A stretch of 16,230 nt of DNA, taken from the NCBI GenBank assembly GCA_020027365.1, contig JAHRAJ010000061.1, positions 1 through 16,230 of the forward strand. Direction: 5' to 3'. Made by a program: the position numbers and the translations under genes. The notes beneath the pieces are model-generated. The model worked only from the letters and a program-made list of their open reading frames with translations. It was not told the origin of the DNA and ran no database searches. Below, one piece after another: positions 6,505-15,523 of the stretch. Numbering within the stretch: position 1 is the stretch's first letter; each line of letters starts with the position of its first letter. Source of the DNA: Cenarchaeum sp. (GTDB lineage: Archaea > Thermoproteota > Nitrososphaeria > Nitrososphaerales > Nitrosopumilaceae).

Positions 6505-8505
6505 GTGCGGGCATACTACTCTGACAGCCTCGCGGGTTTTGTTGGGGGCGACAGGGACGGGATTGTGGATCGTCTGGCGGCCAGGGCCGGGGCCAACACC
6601 ACCCAGGAGCAAATGGACGCATGGCGTGCCGAGGTGGACCTGCTGCGCCAAGAGCTGCGGGACGTGTCGCTGCCGGGGCACATATTTTTGGAGTTTGAGA
6701 TACCGCGCATGGGCACCAGGGCCGACGCCGTGCTAATCCTGGCCGGGGTTGTATTTGTGATCGAGTTCAAGGTGGGCGAGTCCCAATACAGGCGTGCCGA
6801 CGCAGACCAGTGCGTGGATTATGCGCTTGATCTGAAAAACTTTCACCAGGGCACGCATGACCTGCCCATAGTCCCTGTTCTTGTGGCGACAAAGGCGCAC
6901 GTGTGCCGCGACCCGATCATCATGGATGATGACGGCGTGTTCCGGCCCGTCATGCTCAACGGCAAAGGCATCGCAAGGACGGTCGTGGACGTGGCGTCAA
7001 GGCACGCGGACTCTTGCATATGCGCCGGGGTGTGGGAGGGCTCCAGCTACAAGCCCACGCCGACCATAATCGAGGCGGCCCGGGCGCTGTATTCCAGACA
7101 CAGCGTCTCAAACATAGTGAGAAACGAGGCGGGCTACCAAAACCTGGAAAAGACCACCAAAACCATCGAGACGATCATCGAGGACTCCAAGAAGGGGAAC
7201 AAAAAGTCAATCTGCTTTGTGACCGGGGTTCCCGGCGCAGGCAAGACGCTTGCGGGACTAAACCTGGCAAACAGGAGGCAGGATTACGACGATGGCGAGC
7301 ACGCGATATTCCTGTCAGGGAACGGGCCGCTGGTGTCGGTTTTACGCGAGGCGCTTGTCAGGGATGCGTATGGCAGGGCCAGACGGGAGGAGCTTGCAAA
7401 ACAAAGCGGCAAGCGAATAATCAAAAAGACGTTTAGATCCGAGATCAACGTGCTGATACAGGCGCTGCACCACTTTTTGCACGAGACCGTGAAGGATCCC
7501 AAGCCTACACACGAGAGGGTCGCGATATTCGACGAGGCGCAGCGTGCGTGGGACGTGACGGCCACGGACAAGTTTCTCAAAAAGAAGGGCCTTGCCGAGA
7601 TGCACAAGTCGCAGCCCGAGCTGATGCTGGAGGTGATGGGAAGGCACGAGGATTGGTCCGTCATAGTGTGCCTGATCGGGGGCGGACAGGAGATCAACCA
7701 CAACGAGGCCGGCCTTCCGGGATGGCTTGATGCGGCGTGCAGGCACGGCTCCGAGTGGGACGTGTACATATCGGACACGATCGAGGACAAGGGCGACGAC
7801 GAGCACCTGCAGGGCAGGAGCATCGCAGACATGCTCGGGCCAGACGTCGTCCCCAACCGCCGCCCCGGCCTGCATCTGGACACGTCCATCAGATCATTTC
7901 GCAGCAAGAACATGTCGCAGCTTGTCAAGACAATCCTTGACGTAGAGCCGGACAAGGCAAGGGACCTGCTGCGGGAGGTATGCGGGCAGCGATACCCGAT
8001 CGTGATGACCAGGGACTTTGAATGCGCCAAAAACTGGCTTCGGAGGATGGCCCGCGGGAGCGAGCGCTTTGGGGTGATAGCCGCGGCCAAGTCGTACCGG
8101 CTAAAACCCCACGGGATTTACGTGGAGCTTGCGGCCAACGCGATACACTGGTTTCTCAACCCGCGCGATGATCCGCGCTCGTCATACAGCCTGGAATATG
8201 CGGCCACCGAGTTTGAGGTGCAGGGGCTGGAGCTAGACTGGACGTGCGTTGCGTGGGATGCGGATCTTCGGTATGAGGACAGCGGGTGGCTTTACCGTGA
8301 ATTTTCCGGCGACAAGTGGAAGAAGATCCACAAGGACTATCGCAAGAAATACCTTGAAAACGCATACCGGGTGCTGCTTACGCGCGCAAGGCAGGGGATG
8401 GTCATATTTGTCCCCCGCGGCGATTCGGACGACGAGACGCGCCGGGACGACTTTTACGACGGGACGTACTGCTATCTCAAAAAGATCGGCATACGTGAGA
8501 TATGA
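6505..8505 (+). CDS. PD-(D/E)XK nuclease fused to Schlafen group 3 (DUF2075) helicase
   Basis: A 666-residue protein with two parts. Residues 60-110 show a RecB-like nuclease core: Glu63 or Glu65 in FLEFEIPRMG, Asp74 in TRADAVL, Glu87-x-Lys89 in VIEFKVG, then Gln102-x3-Tyr106, the QxxxY motif. Residues 241-660 are a SF1-type P-loop helicase: Walker A GVPGAGKT (241-248), Walker B IFDEAQRAW (Asp343-Gln346), a GGGQEI motif, QGLELDW, and motif VI YRVLLTRARQGM with Arg627/Arg629. This fits the family called DUF2075 or SLFN-g3 helicase. All key residues look intact. I chose GTG 6505 because the protein then begins MRAYYSDS and a TATA box lies 27 bp upstream; the earlier ATG region reads as low-complexity. 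It stands alone between two intergenic gaps. A role in nucleic-acid processing or anti-viral defence is inferred. Confidence 0.88.
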   Translation: MRAYYSDSLAGFVGGDRDGIVDRLAARAGANTTQEQMDAWRAEVDLLRQELRDVSLPGHIFLEFEIPRMGTRADAVLILAGVVFVIEFKVGESQYRRADADQCVDYALDLKNFHQGTHDLPIVPVLVATKAHVCRDPIIMDDDGVFRPVMLNGKGIARTVVDVASRHADSCICAGVWEGSSYKPTPTIIEAARALYSRHSVSNIVRNEAGYQNLEKTTKTIETIIEDSKKGNKKSICFVTGVPGAGKTLAGLNLANRRQDYDDGEHAIFLSGNGPLVSVLREALVRDAYGRARREELAKQSGKRIIKKTFRSEINVLIQALHHFLHETVKDPKPTHERVAIFDEAQRAWDVTATDKFLKKKGLAEMHKSQPELMLEVMGRHEDWSVIVCLIGGGQEINHNEAGLPGWLDAACRHGSEWDVYISDTIEDKGDDEHLQGRSIADMLGPDVVPNRRPGLHLDTSIRSFRSKNMSQLVKTILDVEPDKARDLLREVCGQRYPIVMTRDFECAKNWLRRMARGSERFGVIAAAKSYRLKPHGIYVELAANAIHWFLNPRDDPRSSYSLEYAATEFEVQGLELDWTCVAWDADLRYEDSGWLYREFSGDKWKKIHKDYRKKYLENAYRVLLTRARQGMVIFVPRGDSDDETRRDDFYDGTYCYLKKIGIREI

Positions 8506-8587
8506 CCTGCCGTGCCGCGGCTGTGGCAGATCTGCAGTTGCAAAAGGCGGGCGGGCGGGCGGCGTGCAAACCGTCAGGACGTCCATG

Positions 8588-8662
8588 CCGGCGTCTTTTC
8601 CCGGCCGCCGGCGGGTCCGGTGACGGCGCGGGTTGGCGACTGCCGGACGCCGGTTTTTTTTT
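8588..8662 (+). terminator. Candidate terminator: long stem-loop followed by nine T
   Basis: CCGGCGTC (8588-8595) is the exact complement of GACGCCGG (8646-8653), enclosing 50 GC-rich bases with further self-complementarity, and is followed by T9 (8654-8662). T-runs are the main archaeal terminator signal. It is 150 bp beyond the nuclease-helicase stop, so it would give that mRNA a long 3' end. Confidence 0.4.
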
Positions 8663-8756
8663 GGCACGCGTGATCGGATGGCGTGCACGGGGATGTTTTC
8701 CGTCCGTCCCCTGGCGCCTGCGGTTGGAAACCACGGGCCGGCAAGGCCATGCCAAT

Positions 8757-8766
8757 CCTTAAAAGG
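8757..8766 (+). promoter_or_regulatory. TATA box for the CNNM/CorC-type gene, with long leader
   Basis: CCTTAAAAGG is a perfect palindrome with a TTAAAA core. Transcription should begin near 8787, leaving an untranslated leader of about 85-95 nt before the ATG at 8874 or 8883, unlike most genes here, which appear leaderless. Confidence 0.45.
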
Positions 8767-8873
8767 CCCAAGAACCGCGTAAGACTGCCAACATGATGGT
8801 GGTATCAAAATAGAGATGGATGACCGTTGTAGTCGTTCCGGCATGACGGGGAGGGATTGCACACTGACGGGGG

Positions 8874-10196
8874 ATGGTCTGCATGGCTGACCTGTGGATG
8901 GAGCTTGCATCGCTTGCAGTCCTGATAGGGCTGTCCGGGTTTTTCAGCGGGCTGGAGGTGGCGCTTGTTGGCACGCGCATGTCAAAGGTGACCCAGCTTT
9001 ACGAGGAAAACCGCAAGGGGGCCATGGCGCTGCACAAACTCAAGAGCAACCCGGGATGGATGATGTCGAGTGTCAACCTTGGCAACAACCTTGTCAACGT
9101 CGGGGCCTCGGCGCTTGCCACCAGCGTGGCGCTCCGGCTGTTTGGCGACGACGGGCTGGGCATTGCGGTAGGCATAATGACGTTTCTCATACTGGTGTTT
9201 GGCGAGATTACGCCAAAGACGTACTGTAATGCCAACGCGACCAGGATTGCCCTGCGGTTTGCACCCGTGCTGCTGTGGTTTAGCTACGTGCTGTATCCGG
9301 TGGTCAAGATGTTTGAGTATGTGACCCGCGGGGTGGTGCGGCTTACCGGCAGCAGCGACATGCCGCCACCAATCACGGAGGAGGAGATCAAGGGCGTGAT
9401 AGACCAGGGGCTGGCAGAAAAGGCGCTTGAACAGGACGAGCGGGAGCTTGTGCACGGCGCGCTCGAGTTTGACGACACCGTGATACGAAGCGTCATGACC
9501 CCGCGGACGCGGATGCTGTCACTGCCCGCAAAGATGCTGCTGTTCGAGGCCCTTCCGCTGATAAACCAGCACGGCCACTCGCGCATACCCGTATACCACG
9601 ACAGCAGGGACAACATCGTCGGGTTTATCCACGTGCGTGACGTGCTCAAGAAACTGGAAAACGACGAGGGCAAGATGTCCACGCTGCAGCAGATTGCAAG
9701 GGATCCCGTGTTTGCATCCCAGGAAAAGCTTGTCAGCGCACTGCTCAAGGAGATGAAGGGGCGCAAGACGCACATGGCCATAGTCATAGACGAACACGGG
9801 GGCGTCGAGGGCCTGGTCACCCTGGAGGATTTGCTAGAGGAGATCGTCGGGGAGATCGAGGATGAGAGCGACAAGGCCCGCCCCAGGATGTACAGGACGG
9901 TGGATGCAAACACCGTTATCGCGCGCGGGGACATCGAGATTGACGAGATAAACGGGGTGTTCAAGACCGACGTGCCCGAGGGCGACGACCATTCCACCCT
10001 GAGCGGACTCCTTCATGAAAAGCTGCACGACATACCGCGCGAGGGCGACAAGGTGGAGGTGGGTTCGCTGAGGTTTGTAGTCCAAAAGGTGGAAAACAAC
10101 AGGTCCAGCGAGGTCAGGATTGAGCGGATTGGCGGGGGCGGCAACGGTGATGACGGCGGCAAGGGCGGCAGCCATGGCAACGGCGACCACGGCTAG
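8874..10196 (+). CDS. CNNM/CorC-HlyC family membrane protein (DUF21-CBS-CBS-CorC)
   Basis: A 440-residue protein with the full family order. The DUF21/CNNM transmembrane domain covers about residues 1-165 (LIGLSGFFSGLEVALVG, with SSVNLGNNLVNVGASALAT and FGEITPKTYC), a CBS pair about 195-325 (MTPRTRM, HSRIPVY, MAIVIDEHGGVEGLVTLEDLLEEIVGEI), and the CorC/HlyC domain about 340-420, ending in a Gly/His/Asp-rich tail that could bind metal. Members move Mg2+ (or Co2+/Na+-coupled Mg2+) across the membrane, and their CBS domains bind ATP-Mg; the substrate here is not proven. The start is either ATG 8874 or ATG 8883; both lie before the same hydrophobic segment. The stop shares a CTAG with the convergent GAPDH gene. 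Confidence 0.92.
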   Translation: MVCMADLWMELASLAVLIGLSGFFSGLEVALVGTRMSKVTQLYEENRKGAMALHKLKSNPGWMMSSVNLGNNLVNVGASALATSVALRLFGDDGLGIAVGIMTFLILVFGEITPKTYCNANATRIALRFAPVLLWFSYVLYPVVKMFEYVTRGVVRLTGSSDMPPPITEEEIKGVIDQGLAEKALEQDERELVHGALEFDDTVIRSVMTPRTRMLSLPAKMLLFEALPLINQHGHSRIPVYHDSRDNIVGFIHVRDVLKKLENDEGKMSTLQQIARDPVFASQEKLVSALLKEMKGRKTHMAIVIDEHGGVEGLVTLEDLLEEIVGEIEDESDKARPRMYRTVDANTVIARGDIEIDEINGVFKTDVPEGDDHSTLSGLLHEKLHDIPREGDKVEVGSLRFVVQKVENNRSSEVRIERIGGGGNGDDGGKGGSHGNGDHG

Positions 10197-11275
10197 TTTT
10201 TTTGCACCGCAAAGTGCTCTTCAAGCCGCCTCTTTTTTTCGGCCATGTGGAATACGGACTCTGTGTGTGTCAGTGCCTCCGCGCGGGGTCGGTCAAACAG
10301 CATGGCCTGCATCAGCATGTGGTTTTCCGGTATGACGATGCCCGTCTGATCATCAGAGTACATCATCTGGACTGTGTCGCCGATGGACGCGGTCATGTTT
10401 GCGTGTATGTGGATCATGTTCGTGTCGGTAAAGTAAAACCCCATCGTGCCTGCAAAGTCGCGCACCTCCTTTGTGCCCCGTGCCGTCCACAGCACGGCCA
10501 CGCCAAACTCGTCACGGAATACGTCGTGTATCTCCGAGGGCTTTGGCGTCGGACCGTCCCCAAACCTAACGTCCATTACGTGCAGGTGCATCTGCCGGGT
10601 GGGCACCTTGACCGCCCTCACGAACAGGGGTGCGTCTGCGCCCAGGTATGTCTTGACATCGTCGCCGTGGTGGGGGTTTTGCGTCATCTCGATCGTGTCC
10701 TCGACCTTTTTGTCCGTCTGATCAATGTCTGCCCACCTGCGAATCAGCGTCACGTCAAGCCTCGCCAGCCTGCCGCCAAACCTGTCGCGCAGGGGCCCAA
10801 GGATGCGTCCCATGCCCGTGACGTTGCAGCTTCCCTGCATCACATGCATGCGGTTTTTTACGTCGTCATAGTTTGCACGCGAGTTGAACAGCATGTCGGA
10901 CACTGCGGCATCGCCGGTGACAGACTCGCCCCCCTGGTATATCGCCTTTATCCCCCTGGGTTTGTACAAATCCACCTTGTTTGAATATCCGCGCCCGCCG
11001 GGGGATGCGTCTATGACCAGATCGGACGCGTCCAGTGCGTCCTCTATGGTTCCGGCCACCCCCGTACCTTGGAAACCGCCAATCTTTTTTCGGGGCACAT
11101 ACACCGCCAGTCCGTCGCCTGCCGCCCTTTGGATCGCCCCGGCGTCCAGAGTATGCTTGCCAATTCCAACCAGATCAATCTGCGGGTCGTCACGGACAAA
11201 CGCGGTAATCCTGCGGCCGATCGATCCATAGCCGTTGACAAACACCCTCCTCTTTTTTTCGCCCCCCTCTGCCAT
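10193..11275 (-). CDS. gap: Archaeal type II glyceraldehyde-3-phosphate dehydrogenase
   Basis: Cytosolic NAD(P)-dependent enzyme interconverting glyceraldehyde-3-phosphate and 1,3-bisphosphoglycerate; in autotrophic archaea it mainly runs in the gluconeogenic direction. The 360-residue protein has the Rossmann start VFVNGYGSIGRR (residues 11-22), the archaeal DASPGGRGYSNK region, and the catalytic Cys150 in QGSCNVTGMGR (archaeal enzymes usually have SCNTTGL, so the loop is slightly altered). I chose ATG at 11273-11275 because an ATATTTA box sits about 29 bp upstream; the longer reading to 11314 would begin upstream of that promoter. A basic tail (MAEKKRRLEEHFAVQKN) closes the protein. It diverges from the DsbA-like gene and converges on the CNNM gene with a 4-bp overlap. 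Confidence 0.93.
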   Translation of the reverse strand: MAEGGEKKRRVFVNGYGSIGRRITAFVRDDPQIDLVGIGKHTLDAGAIQRAAGDGLAVYVPRKKIGGFQGTGVAGTIEDALDASDLVIDASPGGRGYSNKVDLYKPRGIKAIYQGGESVTGDAAVSDMLFNSRANYDDVKNRMHVMQGSCNVTGMGRILGPLRDRFGGRLARLDVTLIRRWADIDQTDKKVEDTIEMTQNPHHGDDVKTYLGADAPLFVRAVKVPTRQMHLHVMDVRFGDGPTPKPSEIHDVFRDEFGVAVLWTARGTKEVRDFAGTMGFYFTDTNMIHIHANMTASIGDTVQMMYSDDQTGIVIPENHMLMQAMLFDRPRAEALTHTESVFHMAEKKRRLEEHFAVQKN

Positions 11276-11300
11276 GCCGTACCATAACCATCCCCGTGAA

Positions 11301-11307
11301 TAAATAT
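11301..11307 (-). promoter_or_regulatory. TATA box for gap
   Basis: Minus-strand ATATTTA is centred about 29 bp before the ATG at 11275. Confidence 0.5.
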
Positions 11308-11315
11308 CAACCAAC

Positions 11316-11334
11316 CGGCGGCGGCGGCGGCGGC
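11316..11334. repeat. Six tandem CGG triplets between divergent genes
   Basis: (CGG)6 plus one base lies between the gap and DsbA-like promoters. Triplet runs of this kind change length easily; here it would change the spacing between the two promoters. Confidence 0.5.
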
Positions 11335-11361
11335 AAAACGCGTCCGTCCGTCGGCAAGGGC

Positions 11362-11368
11362 TAAATTT
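11362..11368 (+). promoter_or_regulatory. TATA box for the DsbA-like gene
   Basis: TAAATTT is centred about 25 bp before the ATG at 11390, consistent with a leaderless transcript. Confidence 0.45.
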
Positions 11369-11389
11369 GGCCCCCCGTCACGCACCGCC

Positions 11390-12136
11390 ATGGCAGTACA
11401 CGGCCCGTCGCTCGGACTGGGCGCCCTCGTAGCAGCCGCGGCCCTGATCGCCTCATTTGCAGCGTTCAACGCGGTGTCTGACAGCGGCACCGCCGGCACG
11501 ACGGATCCGCGCCTTGTCTTTGAACGGCCTTCCGGACAGCCCGTCCAACAGCAGCAGCAGCAGCAACCCGCCAAGGCCGTCCCCATGTCGGCGCTATTGG
11601 AAAACGGTTCGCCGCCCCTGGGGGATCCGGACGCGCCGGTAACCATCGTGGAGTTTGGGGACTATCAGTGCCATTTCTGCAACGTGTTCTTTCATGAGAC
11701 GGAGCCTGCCATCGTTGAAAACTACGTCCGAACGGGCAAGGTCCAGATGATCTTCAAGGACTATACCATAATCGGACCGGACTCTGTCGGTGCGGCCAAC
11801 GCGGCGCGCTGCGCCGGCGAGCAGGGATCGTTTTGGGAGTATCACGATGCGCTGTACAACGCATGGACCGGCGAGAACAACGGCTGGGCGGCGTCTGAAA
11901 ACCTGCGGGTGCTGGCACGCCAGGCCGGGCTTGACATGCCGCAGTTTGACGAATGCGTGGAGCAGGCGCGTCACTCGGCGGCCGTTGAGCAAAGCAACGC
12001 CGACGCGGCCGCCCTCCGACTTGGCGGCACCCCTGCCTTTTTCGTGATCGGGCCGGGCGGCGACGTCACCGGCCTGTCCGGCGCGCAGCCCTACGAGGTG
12101 TTTTCAAGGATTATAGACGCAAAGCTTGAGGGGTGA
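11390..12136 (+). CDS. Membrane-anchored DsbA-family thioredoxin-like oxidoreductase
   Basis: A 248-residue protein predicted to form, break or shuffle disulfides outside the membrane. The N-terminus has one hydrophobic segment (about residues 8-27, GLGALVAAAALIASFAAF) acting as signal anchor; a Gln-rich linker follows, with seven consecutive Gln at 53-59 encoded by CAG/CAA triplets. The thioredoxin-like domain covers about 75-248: VTIVEFGDYQCHFC with the active-site Cys94-x-x-Cys97, an inserted helical domain, and the cis-proline loop GGTPAFFVIG. Two further Cys (in RCAGEQG and DECVEQ) flank the helical insertion, as often seen in this family. The family order DPDAPVTIVEF is typical of DSBA-like thioredoxins. 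It diverges from gap. Its partner (VKOR or DsbB) is not in this window. Confidence 0.9.
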   Translation: MAVHGPSLGLGALVAAAALIASFAAFNAVSDSGTAGTTDPRLVFERPSGQPVQQQQQQQPAKAVPMSALLENGSPPLGDPDAPVTIVEFGDYQCHFCNVFFHETEPAIVENYVRTGKVQMIFKDYTIIGPDSVGAANAARCAGEQGSFWEYHDALYNAWTGENNGWAASENLRVLARQAGLDMPQFDECVEQARHSAAVEQSNADAAALRLGGTPAFFVIGPGGDVTGLSGAQPYEVFSRIIDAKLEG

Positions 12137-12232
12137 CCATCGGTGTCAACCGCGCCCTCGTTGTTGCGGATGCCGCCATAAACGCGATCACGCGCGGATT
12201 CTGGCACCACGCAAGCATCCAACACGATATCC

Positions 12233-12238
12233 TTTTAT
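12233..12238 (+). promoter_or_regulatory. TATA box for HMG-CoA synthase
   Basis: TTTTAT within ATATCCTTTTATCC is centred about 27 bp before the ATG at 12262. Confidence 0.45.
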
Positions 12239-12261
12239 CCCAATCGGGGGTTGTAGTGTAG

Positions 12262-13653
12262 ATGGCGGCGGGAATAGACGACATTGCATTGTACGTGCCA
12301 AAGCTGTACGTGGATGCGGCCGACTTTGCACAGGCACGCGGACTCGACCCCGAAAAGCTGCGCAAGGGGCTGGGCGTCTCGAAGATGGCAATCGTGGATA
12401 CAAACCAGGATCCTGCATGTCTGGCTGCCAACGCCTGCCTTGGGATCATGCGGCGTAACGACCTGTCCCCCGACGACATCGGACGCCTTTACGTGTCCAC
12501 CGAGTCGTCGTTTGACGAATCCAAGGCAATGAACTCCTTCGTGGTGGGGATGCTGGAGCAGGTGTACGGCAAGGGCACGTTTGAGCACTGCGGCGGCGTG
12601 GAGACAAAGTTTGCATGCGTCAGCGGATCGTATGCCCTGTACGACAATACAAACTGGATACGGGCAGGCGAGGCAGAGGGCAAGGCCGCGATGGTGGTGG
12701 TGTCAGACATTGCAAAGTATGACATGGGCTCTAGCGGCGAGATGACGCAGGGGGCCGGCGCCATAGCCATGCTGCTCAACGACGACCCCCGGCTGCTGGC
12801 CTTTGACCCGCGCGTGACGTCGACGTCCATACGCGACGAGTATGACTTTTACCGCCCGTTTGGCAAGGAGACGCCCATAGTCCACGGACAGTACTCCAAC
12901 CTGCTGTATCTGATCCAGGTGAAAAAGGCCCTGGATGACTACAAGCGGCGGGCCGTGCAGACGGGTCTGATGAAGCTGGCCGACGGCGAGACCGTGCTGG
13001 ACCACATTGACTATATCAACATGCACCTGCCGTACAGCAACATGGGCAAAAAGGCGCTTGCCTACCTGACGCGCCACGAGTGGAGGACGCTTCCCCGGTG
13101 GGCGTCCATCGTGGACAAGATCGGGGTGCCCGAACCCGTCCCGCGCGACCCGCGGGGGACGGTAGAGTCCGTTCTGGCGGACGCCGAGTTTATGGAAAAG
13201 GATCACGAGTTTACGCGGCTGTTCACCCAGACCGACGAGTACCGCGAGGTGTACGAGTCAAAGCTGGCAAGCTCGCTCGTGGCGTCCAAGATGATCGGCA
13301 ACCTGTACACGGCATCGCTGTACCTGGGATTTCGCAGCAGCCTCGAGTTTGAGCACAAAAAGGGTCTGGATCTGGCGGGCAGGCGCGTCGGGTTTGGATC
13401 GTATGGTAGCGGTAGCAGTGCGATGGTGTTTAGCGGCGTGATACAGCCGCGGTATGCGGATATTGTAGGCGGCATGGATTTGGAGGCCGAGCTGGGTCCA
13501 CGCAAGCGGCTCAGCCTGCAGGAGTATGAAGACCTGCACGAGAACCGGCGGACTCCGGAGCAGGCCGTGCTGGAGACTTCCGGCGAGTTTGTGCTGGTGG
13601 ACGTGCAGACGGCGCCCGACTCGCGCGGGGAGCGCAGGTACAGGTTTAGCTAG
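12262..13653 (+). CDS. mvaS: Hydroxymethylglutaryl-CoA synthase
   Basis: Condenses acetyl-CoA with acetoacetyl-CoA to HMG-CoA, the first committed step toward mevalonate and archaeal isoprenoid lipids. The 463-residue protein has the thiolase-like fold with the catalytic triad visible: Glu81 in VSTESSFDESK, Cys119 in ETKFACVSGSYAL, and His255 in NMHLPYSNMGKKA. This length and the HxPY..MGKKA motif resemble the bacterial/eukaryotic branch, whereas the common archaeal enzyme is near 350 residues. The late motif VGFGSYGSGSSAMVFSG (about residues 376-392) is the family's Gly-rich loop. A TATA box 27 bp upstream fixes the ATG. An unknown gene begins 18 bp downstream, probably in the same transcript. 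Confidence 0.93.
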   Translation: MAAGIDDIALYVPKLYVDAADFAQARGLDPEKLRKGLGVSKMAIVDTNQDPACLAANACLGIMRRNDLSPDDIGRLYVSTESSFDESKAMNSFVVGMLEQVYGKGTFEHCGGVETKFACVSGSYALYDNTNWIRAGEAEGKAAMVVVSDIAKYDMGSSGEMTQGAGAIAMLLNDDPRLLAFDPRVTSTSIRDEYDFYRPFGKETPIVHGQYSNLLYLIQVKKALDDYKRRAVQTGLMKLADGETVLDHIDYINMHLPYSNMGKKALAYLTRHEWRTLPRWASIVDKIGVPEPVPRDPRGTVESVLADAEFMEKDHEFTRLFTQTDEYREVYESKLASSLVASKMIGNLYTASLYLGFRSSLEFEHKKGLDLAGRRVGFGSYGSGSSAMVFSGVIQPRYADIVGGMDLEAELGPRKRLSLQEYEDLHENRRTPEQAVLETSGEFVLVDVQTAPDSRGERRYRFS

Positions 13654-13671
13654 CGGTGCGGGTGCGGGCAG

Positions 13672-15286
<1,615 letters not shown>

Positions 15287-15330
15287 TCACACCACGTTTG
15301 GCTGTACCCTGTCGTCCGCAGGAGCTTTCG

Positions 15331-15348
15331 CCCCGGGTTAACTCGGGG
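15331..15348. promoter_or_regulatory. Near-perfect 18-bp palindrome, candidate operator
   Basis: CCCCGGGTTAACTCGGGG has arms of nine bases that match in eight positions (the exception pairs as G-T in RNA). It ends four bases before the TATA box at 15352-15358, where BRE and TFB bind, so a regulator here would compete with initiation. Confidence 0.45.
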
Positions 15349-15351
15349 ATC

Positions 15352-15358
15352 TTTATAT
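15352..15358 (+). promoter_or_regulatory. Strong TATA box without a nearby gene start
   Basis: TTTATAT would start transcription near 15380. The first ATG (15391) opens only seven codons (MESELVR). The transcript may be a small RNA or a long leader for the secreted protein gene. Confidence 0.4.
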
Positions 15359-15494
15359 GCGACAATTCTCGGGAAACATCTTTCACAGGAATGGAATCAG
15401 AGTTGGTGCGGTAACAATCATGCAAAACTCCCGACTACAACTACGGTAAAAGCCCCCGGCCAGCTTCAGTGTACAACCGGCGCCGTCATGCAGA

Positions 15495-15500
15495 TTTAAA
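15495..15500 (+). promoter_or_regulatory. TATA box for the secreted repeat protein
   Basis: TTTAAA is centred about 27 bp before GTG 15524, the spacing seen for the other leaderless genes of the window. This favours GTG 15524 over the ATGs at 15500 and 15509. Confidence 0.4.
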
Positions 15501-15523
15501 TGTCCCAAATGCGTGTGTACTTT

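Larger units (their letters stand above)
8506..8873. other. 368-bp intergenic region with hairpin, T9 tract and promoter
   Basis: No convincing gene. It holds a stem-loop with T9 (8588-8662), a TATA box at 8757-8766, and about 85 bp of apparent leader before the CNNM-type gene. Short readings inside the leader are ATG 8793 (MMVVSK) and ATG 8816 (24 residues, overlapping the start of the downstream gene). Confidence 0.5.

Noticed and set aside
8249..8623. Plus-strand frame ending in a PCRGCGR zinc-like motif past the nuclease-helicase stop
   Set aside because: Most of it overlaps the helicase in another frame and only one CxxC is present, so no zinc site can be completed.
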